52,011 nucleotides of DNA from the NCBI GenBank assembly GCA_019242475.1, contig JAFAVK010000144.1, positions 1-52,011 on the forward strand, in the 5' to 3' direction. Numbering within the stretch: the first letter of the stretch is position 1; each line of letters starts with the position of its first letter. Positions 7,347 to 14,990 of this stretch are shown here, one piece after another. The notes beneath the pieces are model-generated. The model saw only the letters and a list, made by a program, of their open reading frames with translations, searched no databases and was not told where the DNA came from. The DNA is from Acidobacteriota bacterium. GTDB lineage: Bacteria > Acidobacteriota > Blastocatellia > Pyrinomonadales > Pyrinomonadaceae. A program made the position numbers and the translations under genes.

Positions 7347-8833
7347 GAGCGTCCGTGCACGCGGGGCGGCGGGCGGTCGTCATCGGCGGCGGGCTCGGCG
7401 GCCTGGGCGTGGCCGTGCGGCTCGCGGCCTCGGGCTGGCGCGTCCGAGTCTGTGAGCAGGGGCCGCGCCTCGGCGGGAAGATGAACGCGTTCGAGCGCGG
7501 CGGCTTCCGCTTCGACACGGGGCCTTCGCTCATCACGATGCCGTGGGTCTTCGAGGAGCTGTTCGAGGCCGCCGGCAGTTCCCTCCACGAACACGTCAGG
7601 CTCACGCAGGTGCGACCGCTCGCCGACTACGTCTTCGACGACGGCACGCGCTTCGCCTACACCACGTCGCTGCCCGAATGGCTCAAGGCCGTGCGGCAGC
7701 TTGAGCCGCGCGACTGCGAAGGCTTCCTCAAGTTCATGCGTCTCGGCGCGCGTCTCTTCGCGCTCTCGCGCGAGACGTTCCTGCGCCGCGCGCCCGCGTC
7801 CCCGCCCGACCTGCGCTCGCTCAAGGCGCTCAGGCATCTCCCCCTGCGGCGCGCGTGGGGCAACTACCACTCGACGGTCGCGGCACACTTCCGCAGCCCG
7901 CACCTGCGCCGGATGTTCGACCGCTACCCGACCTACGTCGGCTCCTCGCCCTACCGCACGCCGGCCACGCTCGCCGTCATCCCGTACATCGAGTACGCGT
8001 ACGGCGGCTGGCACGTCGAGGGCGGGCTCTACCGCATCGTCGAGAGCCTGGCCGGGCTCGCGCGCGGGCTCGGCGTGACCCTTCACACGTCGGCGCGGGT
8101 TAAGGCGATTGAGCATGAGAATCGTCGGGTACGCGGCGTCAGGCTGGCGGACGGGACGGGAATTGCGGCGGACGTGGTCGTGATGAACGGCGACGCCGCT
8201 TTGACGGACGAGCTGCTCGGCGGCTTGAGCGGAAACGGTCACGGGATGGGCGCCCAGTCCGAGAGGTCGCTCTCCGGCTTCGTGCTGCTGCTCGGCGTCA
8301 AGAGGAGAATCGAAGGGCTCAGGCACCACACCGTCTACTTCTCGGAAGACTACCGGGCGGAGTTCTCGCAGCTCTTCGACGAGAGGCGCTTCCCAGACGA
8401 CCCGACCGTCTACGTCTGCGCCCCGAGCCGCACCGACGCGAGCACCGCGCCCGAGGGCTGCGAGACGCTCTTCGTCATGGCAAACGCGCCGGCCGCCGCC
8501 GCGCCTTGGGACGAAAGGCAGACGGATGAAGCGAAGGCACGCGTCTTCGAGCGCCTGTCGAAGGGCGGCTTTCCCGACGTCGAGAGCGACACGGTCGTCT
8601 CGGACGTGTGGACGCCGGGCCGTTTCGCGCGCGACTATTTGAGCCCGGGCGGCGCCATCTACGGCACGCACTCGCACGGGTGGCGGCGCGCCTTCCTGCG
8701 ACCGCCGAACAGGCACCCGCGCGTCGGCGGACTCTACCAGGTCGGCGGCAGCATCCACCCCGGCGGCGGCACGCCCACCGTCCTGCTCTCCGCGCAGATC
8801 ACGACCGACCTCATCGGGAGGCATGAGCGTTGA
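7343..8833 (+). CDS. crtD: Second CrtI-family carotenoid desaturase (CrtD-like)
   Basis: A 496-residue flavoprotein: AVVIGGGLGGLGVAVRL near residue 12, LGGKMNAFERGGFRFDTGPS about 45-63, and a C-terminal LYQVGGSIHPGGGTP. The SIHPGGG ending is typical of CrtD/CrtI relatives acting on hydroxylated or partially desaturated substrates. The ATG overlaps the preceding stop (ATGA), and its own TGA overlaps the TTG start of cruF, so these are coupled. With CruF next door, 3,4-desaturation of the 1-hydroxy end group, as in deinoxanthin or spirilloxanthin-type pathways, is the simplest reading. A ketolase (CrtO-like) role cannot be excluded. Confidence 0.75.
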   Translation: MRASVHAGRRAVVIGGGLGGLGVAVRLAASGWRVRVCEQGPRLGGKMNAFERGGFRFDTGPSLITMPWVFEELFEAAGSSLHEHVRLTQVRPLADYVFDDGTRFAYTTSLPEWLKAVRQLEPRDCEGFLKFMRLGARLFALSRETFLRRAPASPPDLRSLKALRHLPLRRAWGNYHSTVAAHFRSPHLRRMFDRYPTYVGSSPYRTPATLAVIPYIEYAYGGWHVEGGLYRIVESLAGLARGLGVTLHTSARVKAIEHENRRVRGVRLADGTGIAADVVVMNGDAALTDELLGGLSGNGHGMGAQSERSLSGFVLLLGVKRRIEGLRHHTVYFSEDYRAEFSQLFDERRFPDDPTVYVCAPSRTDASTAPEGCETLFVMANAPAAAAPWDERQTDEAKARVFERLSKGGFPDVESDTVVSDVWTPGRFARDYLSPGGAIYGTHSHGWRRAFLRPPNRHPRVGGLYQVGGSIHPGGGTPTVLLSAQITTDLIGRHER

Positions 8834-9594
8834 GCGCGACGGCGGGCACCGCGACCATCCCGCGCTGGCGCCGCGCGGCACGTTGGGCGGCGCTCGCCGT
8901 CTTCGCCGTCTTGTGGTTCGGCGGCGTCGCGACCGCATGGCTCGGCGTCGAGCGCGCGGACGCGGGCCGTCTCGCCTCCCTCTTCCTGCTCACGGCGGGG
9001 CTAATTGTCCTGCTCGGCGAAAGGACGACGGGGGGTGCCCTGTCGCTCGTGTGCGTGGCGGCGCTGGGCTTCGCGGTCGAGGCGCTGGGCGTCCACACGG
9101 GCTTCCCCTTCGGCCGCTACGCGTACACGGACGCGCTGCGACCGCAGCTGCTCGGCGTGCCCCTGGTGATGGGGCCGGCGTGGGTGGTGCTGGTCGCGTT
9201 CTCGTCGGACGCGGCGGCGAGCCTGAAGCTTAGAGGATGGATTGCGACAGTCTTCGCGGCGCTCCTGACGACGGCCGCAGACCTCGTCATCGACCCGCTC
9301 GCCGCGAACCGGCTCGGCTACTGGAGGTGGGAGGAGGCGGGGGGCTACTACGGAATCCCCTTCGTCAACTTCGCCGGCTGGCTCCTGACGGCGCTGGTCT
9401 CCTGCCGCCTCCTGGGCGCGCGCGAGAACCCTTGGGCCGGCTTCGCGGGCGCGGCCATCATGCTCTTCTTCGCGCTGCTCGCGCTCGCGCACTCGCTCAC
9501 TTTCGTCGCGCTCGTCGGCCTCGCGCTCTGCGCCGCGCCGCTCGTCCGCCGCGCCCGGCCGGCGACCCTGAGCTGTGGTAAGACGTACCGTTAA
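8830..9594 (+). CDS. cruF: Carotenoid 1,2-hydratase (CruF family)
   Basis: A 254-residue polytopic membrane protein with about seven hydrophobic segments. It shows the CruF signatures: EALGVHTGFPFGRYAYTD (about 94-111), PLVMGPAWVVL, then DLVIDPLAANRLGYW and YYGIPFVNFAGW. The family adds water across the terminal double bond of lycopene-type psi ends to give 1-hydroxy carotenoids. The start is TTG 8830, overlapping the preceding stop (TTGA); no ATG fits this frame. It is the last gene of the carotenoid operon. No terminator is visible directly after it; gene relics in the opposite direction follow. Confidence 0.86.
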   Translation: MSATAGTATIPRWRRAARWAALAVFAVLWFGGVATAWLGVERADAGRLASLFLLTAGLIVLLGERTTGGALSLVCVAALGFAVEALGVHTGFPFGRYAYTDALRPQLLGVPLVMGPAWVVLVAFSSDAAASLKLRGWIATVFAALLTTAADLVIDPLAANRLGYWRWEEAGGYYGIPFVNFAGWLLTALVSCRLLGARENPWAGFAGAAIMLFFALLALAHSLTFVALVGLALCAAPLVRRARPATLSCGKTYR

Positions 9595-9634
9595 TTCAGA
9601 GGGTATGAGGCCGTTAAAGCGTAGCTGGTCTGAG

Positions 9635-9853
9635 CTAATCCTGGCAGGTATCAACCCCATCGCCCGTCAGAATCTGGCGAATCGCTTCCGACACTTCCTC
9701 GTCCTCAGGACTGATGCAGCCGGTGTTGACGCACGTCCCGCCGAAGAGCTTCCGCTCGGCGAGGGCCACCGTCATCCCGGCCCTGGTCAGTCGCCCGGCC
9801 AGCGACGGGCCAGCTTGGCCCGCGCCGATGATGATCGCGTCGAACCTTCTCAT
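9635..9853 (-). pseudogene. Flavin disulfide reductase remnant with internal deletion
   Basis: A 72-codon frame. Residues 1-46 are the start of a mercuric reductase/lipoamide dehydrogenase-type flavoprotein: FDAIIIGAGQAGPSLAGRL, then GGTCVNTGC with the redox-active CxxxxC pair. The sequence then jumps to PEDEEVSEAIRQILTGDGV, which in this family belongs about 170-200 residues further on, in the NAD domain. It stops soon after. The join lies near 9709-9716. The reading frame is intact across the join, so this is a deletion rather than drift. It cannot make an active enzyme. It sits next to another relic (9867), marking a rearranged boundary after the carotenoid locus. Confidence 0.75.
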
Positions 9854-9866
9854 CGTGTTGCGACCC

Positions 9867-10140
9867 TTACGGATGCGACGTAGGCGTGCTCGGTAGCTGA
9901 ACGGTGAACACCGCCCCCTCTCCGCGCCCCCGGCTGTGCGCCATGATTGTCCTGCCGTGGAGTTCCACGATGTGACGTGCTATCGCCAGCCCCAGCCCGA
10001 GGCCGCCGCCCGTCCCTTCCGCCTGGCGGTAATGGTCGAAGACGAAGGGTAGAAAACCGGGGTCGATGCCCTCCCCGGTATCACTGACGGTGACCGTGTG
10101 GTGTCCGTCCCACGTCCCCAGCGAAATCGTTCGGCCCACC
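9867..10140 (-). pseudogene. Histidine kinase C-terminal (HATPase) fragment
   Basis: Only the end of an HATPase_c domain is recognisable: VSDTGEGIDPGFLPFVFDHY (N and G1 boxes), then GGLGLGLAIARHIVELHG (G2 box region) and AVFTVQLP. The open frame extends to 10214, but the upstream Arg-rich part matches nothing I know and overlaps the end of the epoxide hydrolase gene. There is no H-box, sensor or start. The FxHYRQAEG pattern resembles hybrid kinases. It is best read as a truncated relic left by a deletion or insertion. The 5' limit is approximate. Confidence 0.7.
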
Positions 10141-10210
10141 ACCAGCCCACGTCGTCCACGTGCACGTGCAGGTGCCAGACCCGCGGGGAGACGCCCGCGG
10201 CGCCCTTTTC

Positions 10211-11590
10211 TCACTGGCGGGAAGTCTCGAACTGGCGAAGTGATTTGAACGCCGCGCGCAGCTCCTCAGAGAAAGATTGCGGCTGCTCCCAGGCCGCGAA
10301 GTGGCCGCCTTTGGGGAGCCTGTTGTAATGGATGAGTTTGGGATACGCCCGCTCCGCCCAACTCTGCGGGGCCGCGTATATCTCATCCGGGAAGACGCTC
10401 ACGGCGACCGGGATGGCGACGTGCTTCGGGGCGAAGAAGGCGAGCTTGTTCTCCCAGTACAGGCGGGCCGAAGAGACCGCCGTGTTCGTCAGCCAGTAGA
10501 GCGTGATGTTGTCGAGCACGTCGTCCCGCGTCAGGCCCTCGGACTGCCCGTCGAAGACGCGCGAGATGAGGGCGTAACTCGCCGCGTCGTGGTCGAGCAT
10601 CCAGGCGGCCAGGCCGACGGGCGAGTCCTCAATCGCGTAGAGCGTCTGCGGGCGGTTCGTCATCTCCTGCGCGTAGCCGAGGCCGTTCTTGTAGAAGAAG
10701 TCGAGCTGGTTCCACGCGTTCTTCTCGTCGTCCGAGAGGCCGGGCGGCGGCGGCTCGCCGAACTGGAGCGCCTTCGCGATGTCGGCCGGCACGGTGGCGG
10801 CCATGTTGGTGTGGATGCCGAGCAGTTCCGGCGGCGCGAGCAATGCCATCTGCTCCGTGACCGCGTTCCCCCAGTCGCCGCCCTGCGCCACGAAGCGCGT
10901 GTAGCCGAGCCGCTTCATCAGCACGACCCAGGCGCGCGCGATGCGTGCGGGGTCCCAGCCGGGCGCGGCCGGCTTGCCCGAGAACCCGTAGCCCGGCAGC
11001 GACGGGATCACCACGTCGAAAGCGTCTTCGGCCTTTCCGCCGAAGGCGGTCGGGTCGGTCAGCGGGCCGATGATCTTCAACTGCTCGATGACGGAGCCGG
11101 GCCACCCGTGCGTGACGACGAGCGGCAGCGCGTTCTTCTCTTTCGAACGGACGTGGATGAAATGAATGTCGAGCCCGTCGATGTTCGTGACGAACTGCGG
11201 CAGGGCGTTCAGCCTCGCCTCGACCTTGCGCCAGTCGTACTTGGTCTCCCAGTAGCGCGCGAGTTCCCGCATCGTCGCGAGCTTCACGCCCTGGGAGCGG
11301 TCGCCGACCGTCTCCTGCTCGGGCCAACGCGTGGCGGCGATGCGCCGGCGGAGGTCGTCGAGCGCCGCCTGCGGAACCTGGACGCGGAAGGGGCGGATCG
11401 CATCGCCGTCGCCCTTGAGCGCCTCGGACGCGACCGCCGCGCCGGCCCGGGCGGGTTGCTGCGCGTGAACGGCCGCGGGCGCCGTCAGAGACATGAACGC
11501 CGCCAGGAGCACGAAGAGGAATCGCGAGGCGCGGCCGAAGATGTGCGTGAACTTGGTCTTGACTGCGTGGTGTATTTTCTCTGTTCGCAT
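10211..11590 (-). CDS. Exported epoxide hydrolase (EHN domain plus alpha/beta hydrolase)
   Basis: A 459-residue protein. A signal peptide spans about 1-43 (hydrophobic FLFVLLAAFMSLTAPAAV, then HAQQ). The epoxide hydrolase N-terminal domain covers about 65-170 (FRVQVPQAALDDLRRRI, TRWPE), ending in the HGWPGS oxyanion motif at 161-166. The nucleophile is D239 in GGDWGN and the His lies in KGGHFAAWEQP near the C-terminus. This is the microsomal/juvenile-hormone-type epoxide hydrolase plan: an Asp attacks the oxirane and the ester is then hydrolysed. The start at 11590 is set by GAAGGAGAG upstream; an open frame continues to 11674 but overlaps the promoter element. It is preceded by promoter element E1, about 70 bases away. 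Confidence 0.85.
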   Translation of the reverse strand: MRTEKIHHAVKTKFTHIFGRASRFLFVLLAAFMSLTAPAAVHAQQPARAGAAVASEALKGDGDAIRPFRVQVPQAALDDLRRRIAATRWPEQETVGDRSQGVKLATMRELARYWETKYDWRKVEARLNALPQFVTNIDGLDIHFIHVRSKEKNALPLVVTHGWPGSVIEQLKIIGPLTDPTAFGGKAEDAFDVVIPSLPGYGFSGKPAAPGWDPARIARAWVVLMKRLGYTRFVAQGGDWGNAVTEQMALLAPPELLGIHTNMAATVPADIAKALQFGEPPPPGLSDDEKNAWNQLDFFYKNGLGYAQEMTNRPQTLYAIEDSPVGLAAWMLDHDAASYALISRVFDGQSEGLTRDDVLDNITLYWLTNTAVSSARLYWENKLAFFAPKHVAIPVAVSVFPDEIYAAPQSWAERAYPKLIHYNRLPKGGHFAAWEQPQSFSEELRAAFKSLRQFETSRQ

Positions 11591-11660
11591 GGTCTGCTCT
11601 CCTTCACAAAATTGCCGTCCGTCGCGCGCACTCGATTCGGCGCGGCGCGATGACGGGGCC

Positions 11661-11709
11661 GAGTAGACCACCAAGTTGAAGATGAATCTATTAGACGATG
11701 GTATCGGTC
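11661..11709 (-). promoter_or_regulatory. Repeated promoter element, copy E1
   Basis: Plus-strand order is GAGTAGACCAC, 15 variable nt, TCTATTAGAC, then GATGGTATCGGTC. Read toward the epoxide hydrolase gene (minus strand) this gives a -35-like TAGATT (11685-11690), 17 nt, and a -10-like TCTACT (11662-11667). The conserved GGTATCGGTC block lies just upstream. Beyond the core, AATACC and a second GGTATC follow (to 11723), making inverted and direct repeats of GGTAT. The ATG is about 70 nt downstream. Confidence 0.7.
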
Positions 11710-11839
11710 AATACCTTGGTATCAATCGGCGCGGCGGCGGGGAGGTTAAGCGCCGCAAGGTGAGCCGCGCGGCGATTCGAAGGCCGCACGGCAGACCGAG
11801 GGCGGCCAGCCGCGCGATTACGGGTGCCCCATCGGAGTG

Positions 11840-12586
11840 TTAGACCTCGACGAGCTGCTGGCCGCCGTCGATGTCGTAAGTGGCGCCCGTGAGGGCCGTG
11901 TTCGTCATGAGGTGGACGGCGAGCGCGGCGACGTCTTCGGGGCCGACGACGCGGCCGATAGGCAGCGTCTTGCGGAGCTGTGCGCGACGTTCGTCGAGCC
12001 GGTCGCCGAGCAGAGTCGCAGACAGCGGCGTGTCCACGAAGCCGGGCGCGATGAGGTTAACGCGGACGGGCGCGAGCTCAAGCGCGAGCACCTTCGTGAG
12101 CGCCGGCAGCGCGGCCGTGAGCGCCGAGGCGAGCGCCATCCCGACGGCCGGGCGGCGGCCGCCTGTGCCGCCGACGAACAGCAACGTCCCTCCGGGCCGC
12201 ACCCCGGCGGCGGCGTTGCGGGCGACGTGGAGCGGCAGCAAGGTGTGCTGCTCCACGTGGCGGCGCGCCCGCTCGAAGTCCATGTCGGCGAGGCGCGCGT
12301 AGTACGGCCCGCCGGCCGTGACCAACACGTGGTCAACCGGCGCCGGCAGCTCGTCGAAGAACCGCTTGAGGCGCTCGAAGTCCGTCGCGTCGAAGGCGGC
12401 GCTGCGCGGCGCGTCGAGTTCGAGCGCCGCGCGCCGGAGGCGCTCCGGGTCGCGGCCGGTTATGACGACGCCGGCCCCCTCGGCGCGCGCCCGTCGGGCC
12501 GTCTCAAGACCGATGCCGGAGCTTCCGCCGATCACGACGACGGTCTGCCCGCGAAGGGTCGGAGAGACTGTGGTTCCGTTGTCCAT
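11840..12586 (-). CDS. SDR-fold protein lacking the YxxxK catalytic pair
   Basis: A 248-residue short-chain dehydrogenase/reductase-like protein. The nucleotide-binding motif is G20-G-S-S-G-I-G26, with FDATDF, VLVTAGGP and the C-terminal PVRVNLIAPGFVDTPL plus YDIDGGQQL. Aligning ALTKVLALELAP with the usual post-catalytic helix puts Ala153 and Thr157 where Tyr and Lys should be, and the usual Ser region reads GGTGGRRP. It binds a dinucleotide but may not be a classical oxidoreductase. The start has GGAGG eight bases upstream. It is the last gene of the eight-gene minus-strand run that begins at 17306. Confidence 0.8.
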   Translation of the reverse strand: MDNGTTVSPTLRGQTVVVIGGSSGIGLETARRARAEGAGVVITGRDPERLRRAALELDAPRSAAFDATDFERLKRFFDELPAPVDHVLVTAGGPYYARLADMDFERARRHVEQHTLLPLHVARNAAAGVRPGGTLLFVGGTGGRRPAVGMALASALTAALPALTKVLALELAPVRVNLIAPGFVDTPLSATLLGDRLDERRAQLRKTLPIGRVVGPEDVAALAVHLMTNTALTGATYDIDGGQQLVEV

Positions 12587-12621
12587 GGCTTCCTCCGGCG
12601 GTCACCGTAGAAGACGTTCAT

Positions 12622-13296
12622 TCACACGGCGGCCGGGACGTGAAGGACTTCCTCCATGCGGCGGTCGGCGGCGGCCGCCGCCTCCTCCGGGCTGCTCCCC
12701 TGCTGGCGGGCGCTCAGGTAGGGCGCGTACCAGTCCGACCAGTGATGTTTCGCGTGCGTCTTCTCATAGCCGCCGTGGCGCCCCTCCGTTTCGCGGAGGA
12801 GTTCCGCGAGGGACGCAACGTCCGCGGCCCGCGCACGCGTCGGCTCCCACTCGCGGCCGGGACGCCGCGCTCTGATCTCCTGGAGCAGCCAGCCGTTCCC
12901 GTCCGGGTCTTTGAACGAGGCGAACGAGGCGTAGGAACGACCCCCGGGGTCGCGCCCGCCGACGATTGAGTTGTCCTCGGCGCGGTGGAAGACCTCGCTC
13001 ACTTCGACGCCGCGGGCGAGGAGGTCGGCGCGGGCGGCGTCGATGTCGTCCACGGCGAGGAGCAGGCTCTCCGCCGAGCCGGGCTCGGCCTGCGTGAGAC
13101 CCTTGCCGATCCAGATCGAGCATTCCGACCTGGGGGGCGTCAGTTGCACGACGCGGAACTCGTCGCCCCTCGCGATGTCGGCGTCGAGCCGCCAGCCGAG
13201 ACTCTCGTAGAACGCTTTCGCGCGGTCTACGTCGGAAACGCCGAGCGTCACGACTTCGAGCTTCATGTCCACCGCTGCGTCTTTTGCCGTTGACAT
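12622..13296 (-). CDS. VOC-family (glyoxalase/bleomycin resistance-like) protein with C-terminal helical tail
   Basis: A 224-residue protein. Residues about 11-140 form two beta-alpha-beta-beta-beta modules of the vicinal oxygen chelate fold: LEVVTLGVSDVDRAKAFYES near the start, and FKDPDGNGWLLQEI with the metal-site Glu at the end. Residues 150-224 are a charged helical extension (KTHAKHHWSDWYAPYLSARQ) seen as a tail on some VOC proteins. Metal-dependent lyase, isomerase or dioxygenase activity on a small molecule, or simple sequestration, is possible. The substrate is unknown. It lies 35 bases before the SDR gene and 57 after the deleted Dabb gene, in the same direction. Confidence 0.8.
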   Translation of the reverse strand: MSTAKDAAVDMKLEVVTLGVSDVDRAKAFYESLGWRLDADIARGDEFRVVQLTPPRSECSIWIGKGLTQAEPGSAESLLLAVDDIDAARADLLARGVEVSEVFHRAEDNSIVGGRDPGGRSYASFASFKDPDGNGWLLQEIRARRPGREWEPTRARAADVASLAELLRETEGRHGGYEKTHAKHHWSDWYAPYLSARQQGSSPEEAAAAADRRMEEVLHVPAAV

Positions 13297-13353
13297 AAAT
13301 CCTCCTATGCATTTTCAGCCGTCGTTGCAGAACACTGACACCTTGCCCCGGCC

Positions 13354-13497
13354 TCACAACTCGTAATCGAGGGCCAGGATTTCGGCGCGAAGCGGGTTGA
13401 CGAAGTTTTGCAGGACGCGCTGATGCTCCGGGTGCGGGTAATAGGCTTCCCGGCTCGTCCCCTCCGCCCAACGAAACAGAACAATGTGCTCGACCAT
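13354..13497 (-). pseudogene. Dabb-domain (stress-responsive A/B barrel) gene with in-frame internal deletion
   Basis: Forty-seven codons from the ATG complementary to 13495-13497. The first 14-15 residues, MVEHIVLFRWAEGTS, are the usual Dabb start. The remainder, from YYPHPEHQRVLQNFVNPLRA to LDYEL, is the usual Dabb end. The 45-50 central residues of the normally about 95-residue domain are missing, without loss of frame. A functional ferredoxin-like barrel cannot form. Intact relatives are small cytoplasmic dimers. The gene lies 19 bases after the isochorismatase-like gene in the same run. It is the second in-frame internal deletion in this region (compare 9635). Confidence 0.72.
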
Positions 13498-13516
13498 GGC
13501 CTTTCTCCTTGACCGC

Positions 13517-14143
13517 CTAGAGAGAAGCGAGCGAGGCGACGATTTCGTCCGTGGTCACGATGGCGCTCGCGTAGTTCGGGAGGTTGAGGTTGAAGGCGGC
13601 GTGCATCATCTCGTCCGAGTAGTCCGCGGTCGCGTCTTTGACCACGGTGACCTCGTAGCCCAGCTCGGCGGCGAAGCGCACCGTTGCCTCGACGCAGGTG
13701 TGCGCGATGAGCCCGACGACGATGAGCCGCTGGACGGCGTGCTTCTTGAGCTGCAAGTCGAGGTCTGTGTTCGCGAAGCCGCTGGAGCACCAGTGCTCCT
13801 GTGCCACGATGTCGCCCGGCCGCGGCGCGAACTCCTCACGAATCTCGCCGCCCCACGTCCCCTCTTCGAAGACCTTGCGCTCCCACGCCGCCTTCTGAAT
13901 CGGGGCAATGTACTTCCATGTCTCATAGTCGCCGGGGCGGTACCGTCGGTGCATGGCGTAGAGGACGCGGAGCCCCGCCGCGCGCGCCGCGTTCACGACT
14001 TGCAGCATGTGCGGGACGCAATCATTTGCTTCCGCGACGGCCCGAATCCTCTCCCAAATCTTGCCGCCCTCGGAGATGAAATCGTTGTACGGGTCGATGA
14101 CGAGAAGCGCGGTGAGCTGCTTGTCAAACTTCAGCTCTGCCAT
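13517..14143 (-). CDS. Isochorismatase-family cysteine hydrolase
   Basis: A 208-residue protein with the family's core: LLVIDPYNDF with D17, and IAHTCVEATVRFAAELGY with nucleophile C150. The third catalytic residue, normally Lys in the strand before the SxF motif, aligns with His117 in QEHWCSSGFANTDLD. This is a departure from the textbook D-K-C triad. The cis-peptide region GLIAHTCVE is normal. The start at 14143 follows GGGAGGAATGAC; an ATG at 14161 in the same frame lacks a site. Members cleave amides, enol ethers or carbamates. The substrate here is unknown. Confidence 0.82.
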   Translation of the reverse strand: MAELKFDKQLTALLVIDPYNDFISEGGKIWERIRAVAEANDCVPHMLQVVNAARAAGLRVLYAMHRRYRPGDYETWKYIAPIQKAAWERKVFEEGTWGGEIREEFAPRPGDIVAQEHWCSSGFANTDLDLQLKKHAVQRLIVVGLIAHTCVEATVRFAAELGYEVTVVKDATADYSDEMMHAAFNLNLPNYASAIVTTDEIVASLASL

Positions 14144-14225
14144 GTCATTCCTCCCGTGCATTCACCCGAATTCAGAGTCAGCCTACCAGGCGGCCCGCCC
14201 CCGAAGTCGCGGGCCGGCGTCGGTC

Positions 14226-14942
14226 TCACCACGCCGCGCGCGTGGCGGGGCTTCGCGACAAGAGCACCCGGCTCACGACCAAGACCCACGCGAGGCCGAT
14301 GAAGGGCGAGACGAACCGCGAATAGGCGCCGTCCGGTGCCCAGAATCCGCCGCCCAGCCACGTGGTGCCGCCCAGCACGCCGAGCACGACGGCCGCGACC
14401 CCGACCGCGAAGAGCGCGTCCGAGATCAGCCCGCCCCGCCAGAGCCCGAACGCCCCGGACATGATCAGCATCGCGCGCGGGAACGAACTCAGCACGACGA
14501 TGGCCCACGCGAAGTCGTTCAGCCCCGACGTGAGCGCGTGGTTGCCGGAGCCGGCAATCGAGTACGCGAGGGCCGCGACCAACGAGATGAGCAGGAGGAA
14601 CAGCGCTCCGAACGCCGCGCTGGAGGCGGTCGCCGCCGCGCCCCAGCCGTCTTCCCCCGCGTCCGCCAGGGTGCTCCTGAGCGCCGCCGCGAACCACATG
14701 AGGTTGAGGAGATTCAGGCCGGAGAAGACCGCGGCGAGCAGGATGCGCGTGCGCTCGCCGGAGTAGAACGCGGCGAGTGTGTCGGGCGACGCGCCGACCC
14801 CCGGCTGATAGCCGTAGATGACGTACGCGATGATGAAGAGGACGACGAACTGGATGCCGGCCGTGCGCCACAAGCGTTCCCAGAACGCCGGGGTGGTGTA
14901 CACGCTGGTTGATGCGGTCTCGGTTGTTGTTGATGCGCTCAT
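14226..14942 (-). CDS. Polytopic membrane protein of unknown function
   Basis: A 238-residue protein with six probable membrane spans, at about 27-46, 66-88, 107-131, 142-165, 172-196 and 203-226. The N-terminus is Thr/Ser-rich and apparently cytoplasmic. No active-site motif is recognisable to me. An FWxRLW stretch precedes the first span and a conserved-looking SFPRAMLIMSGAFGLWR sits before the fifth. It lies in the minus-strand run between cytochrome P460 and the isochorismatase-like gene, so it could anchor or serve the same pathway. That is only context. Confidence 0.7.
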   Translation of the reverse strand: MSASTTTETASTSVYTTPAFWERLWRTAGIQFVVLFIIAYVIYGYQPGVGASPDTLAAFYSGERTRILLAAVFSGLNLLNLMWFAAALRSTLADAGEDGWGAAATASSAAFGALFLLLISLVAALAYSIAGSGNHALTSGLNDFAWAIVVLSSFPRAMLIMSGAFGLWRGGLISDALFAVGVAAVVLGVLGGTTWLGGGFWAPDGAYSRFVSPFIGLAWVLVVSRVLLSRSPATRAAW

Positions 14943-14990
14943 GACGATCTCCTCTCGAACTGAAGTTGAATTCGGAATGTCGCCGCCCCG

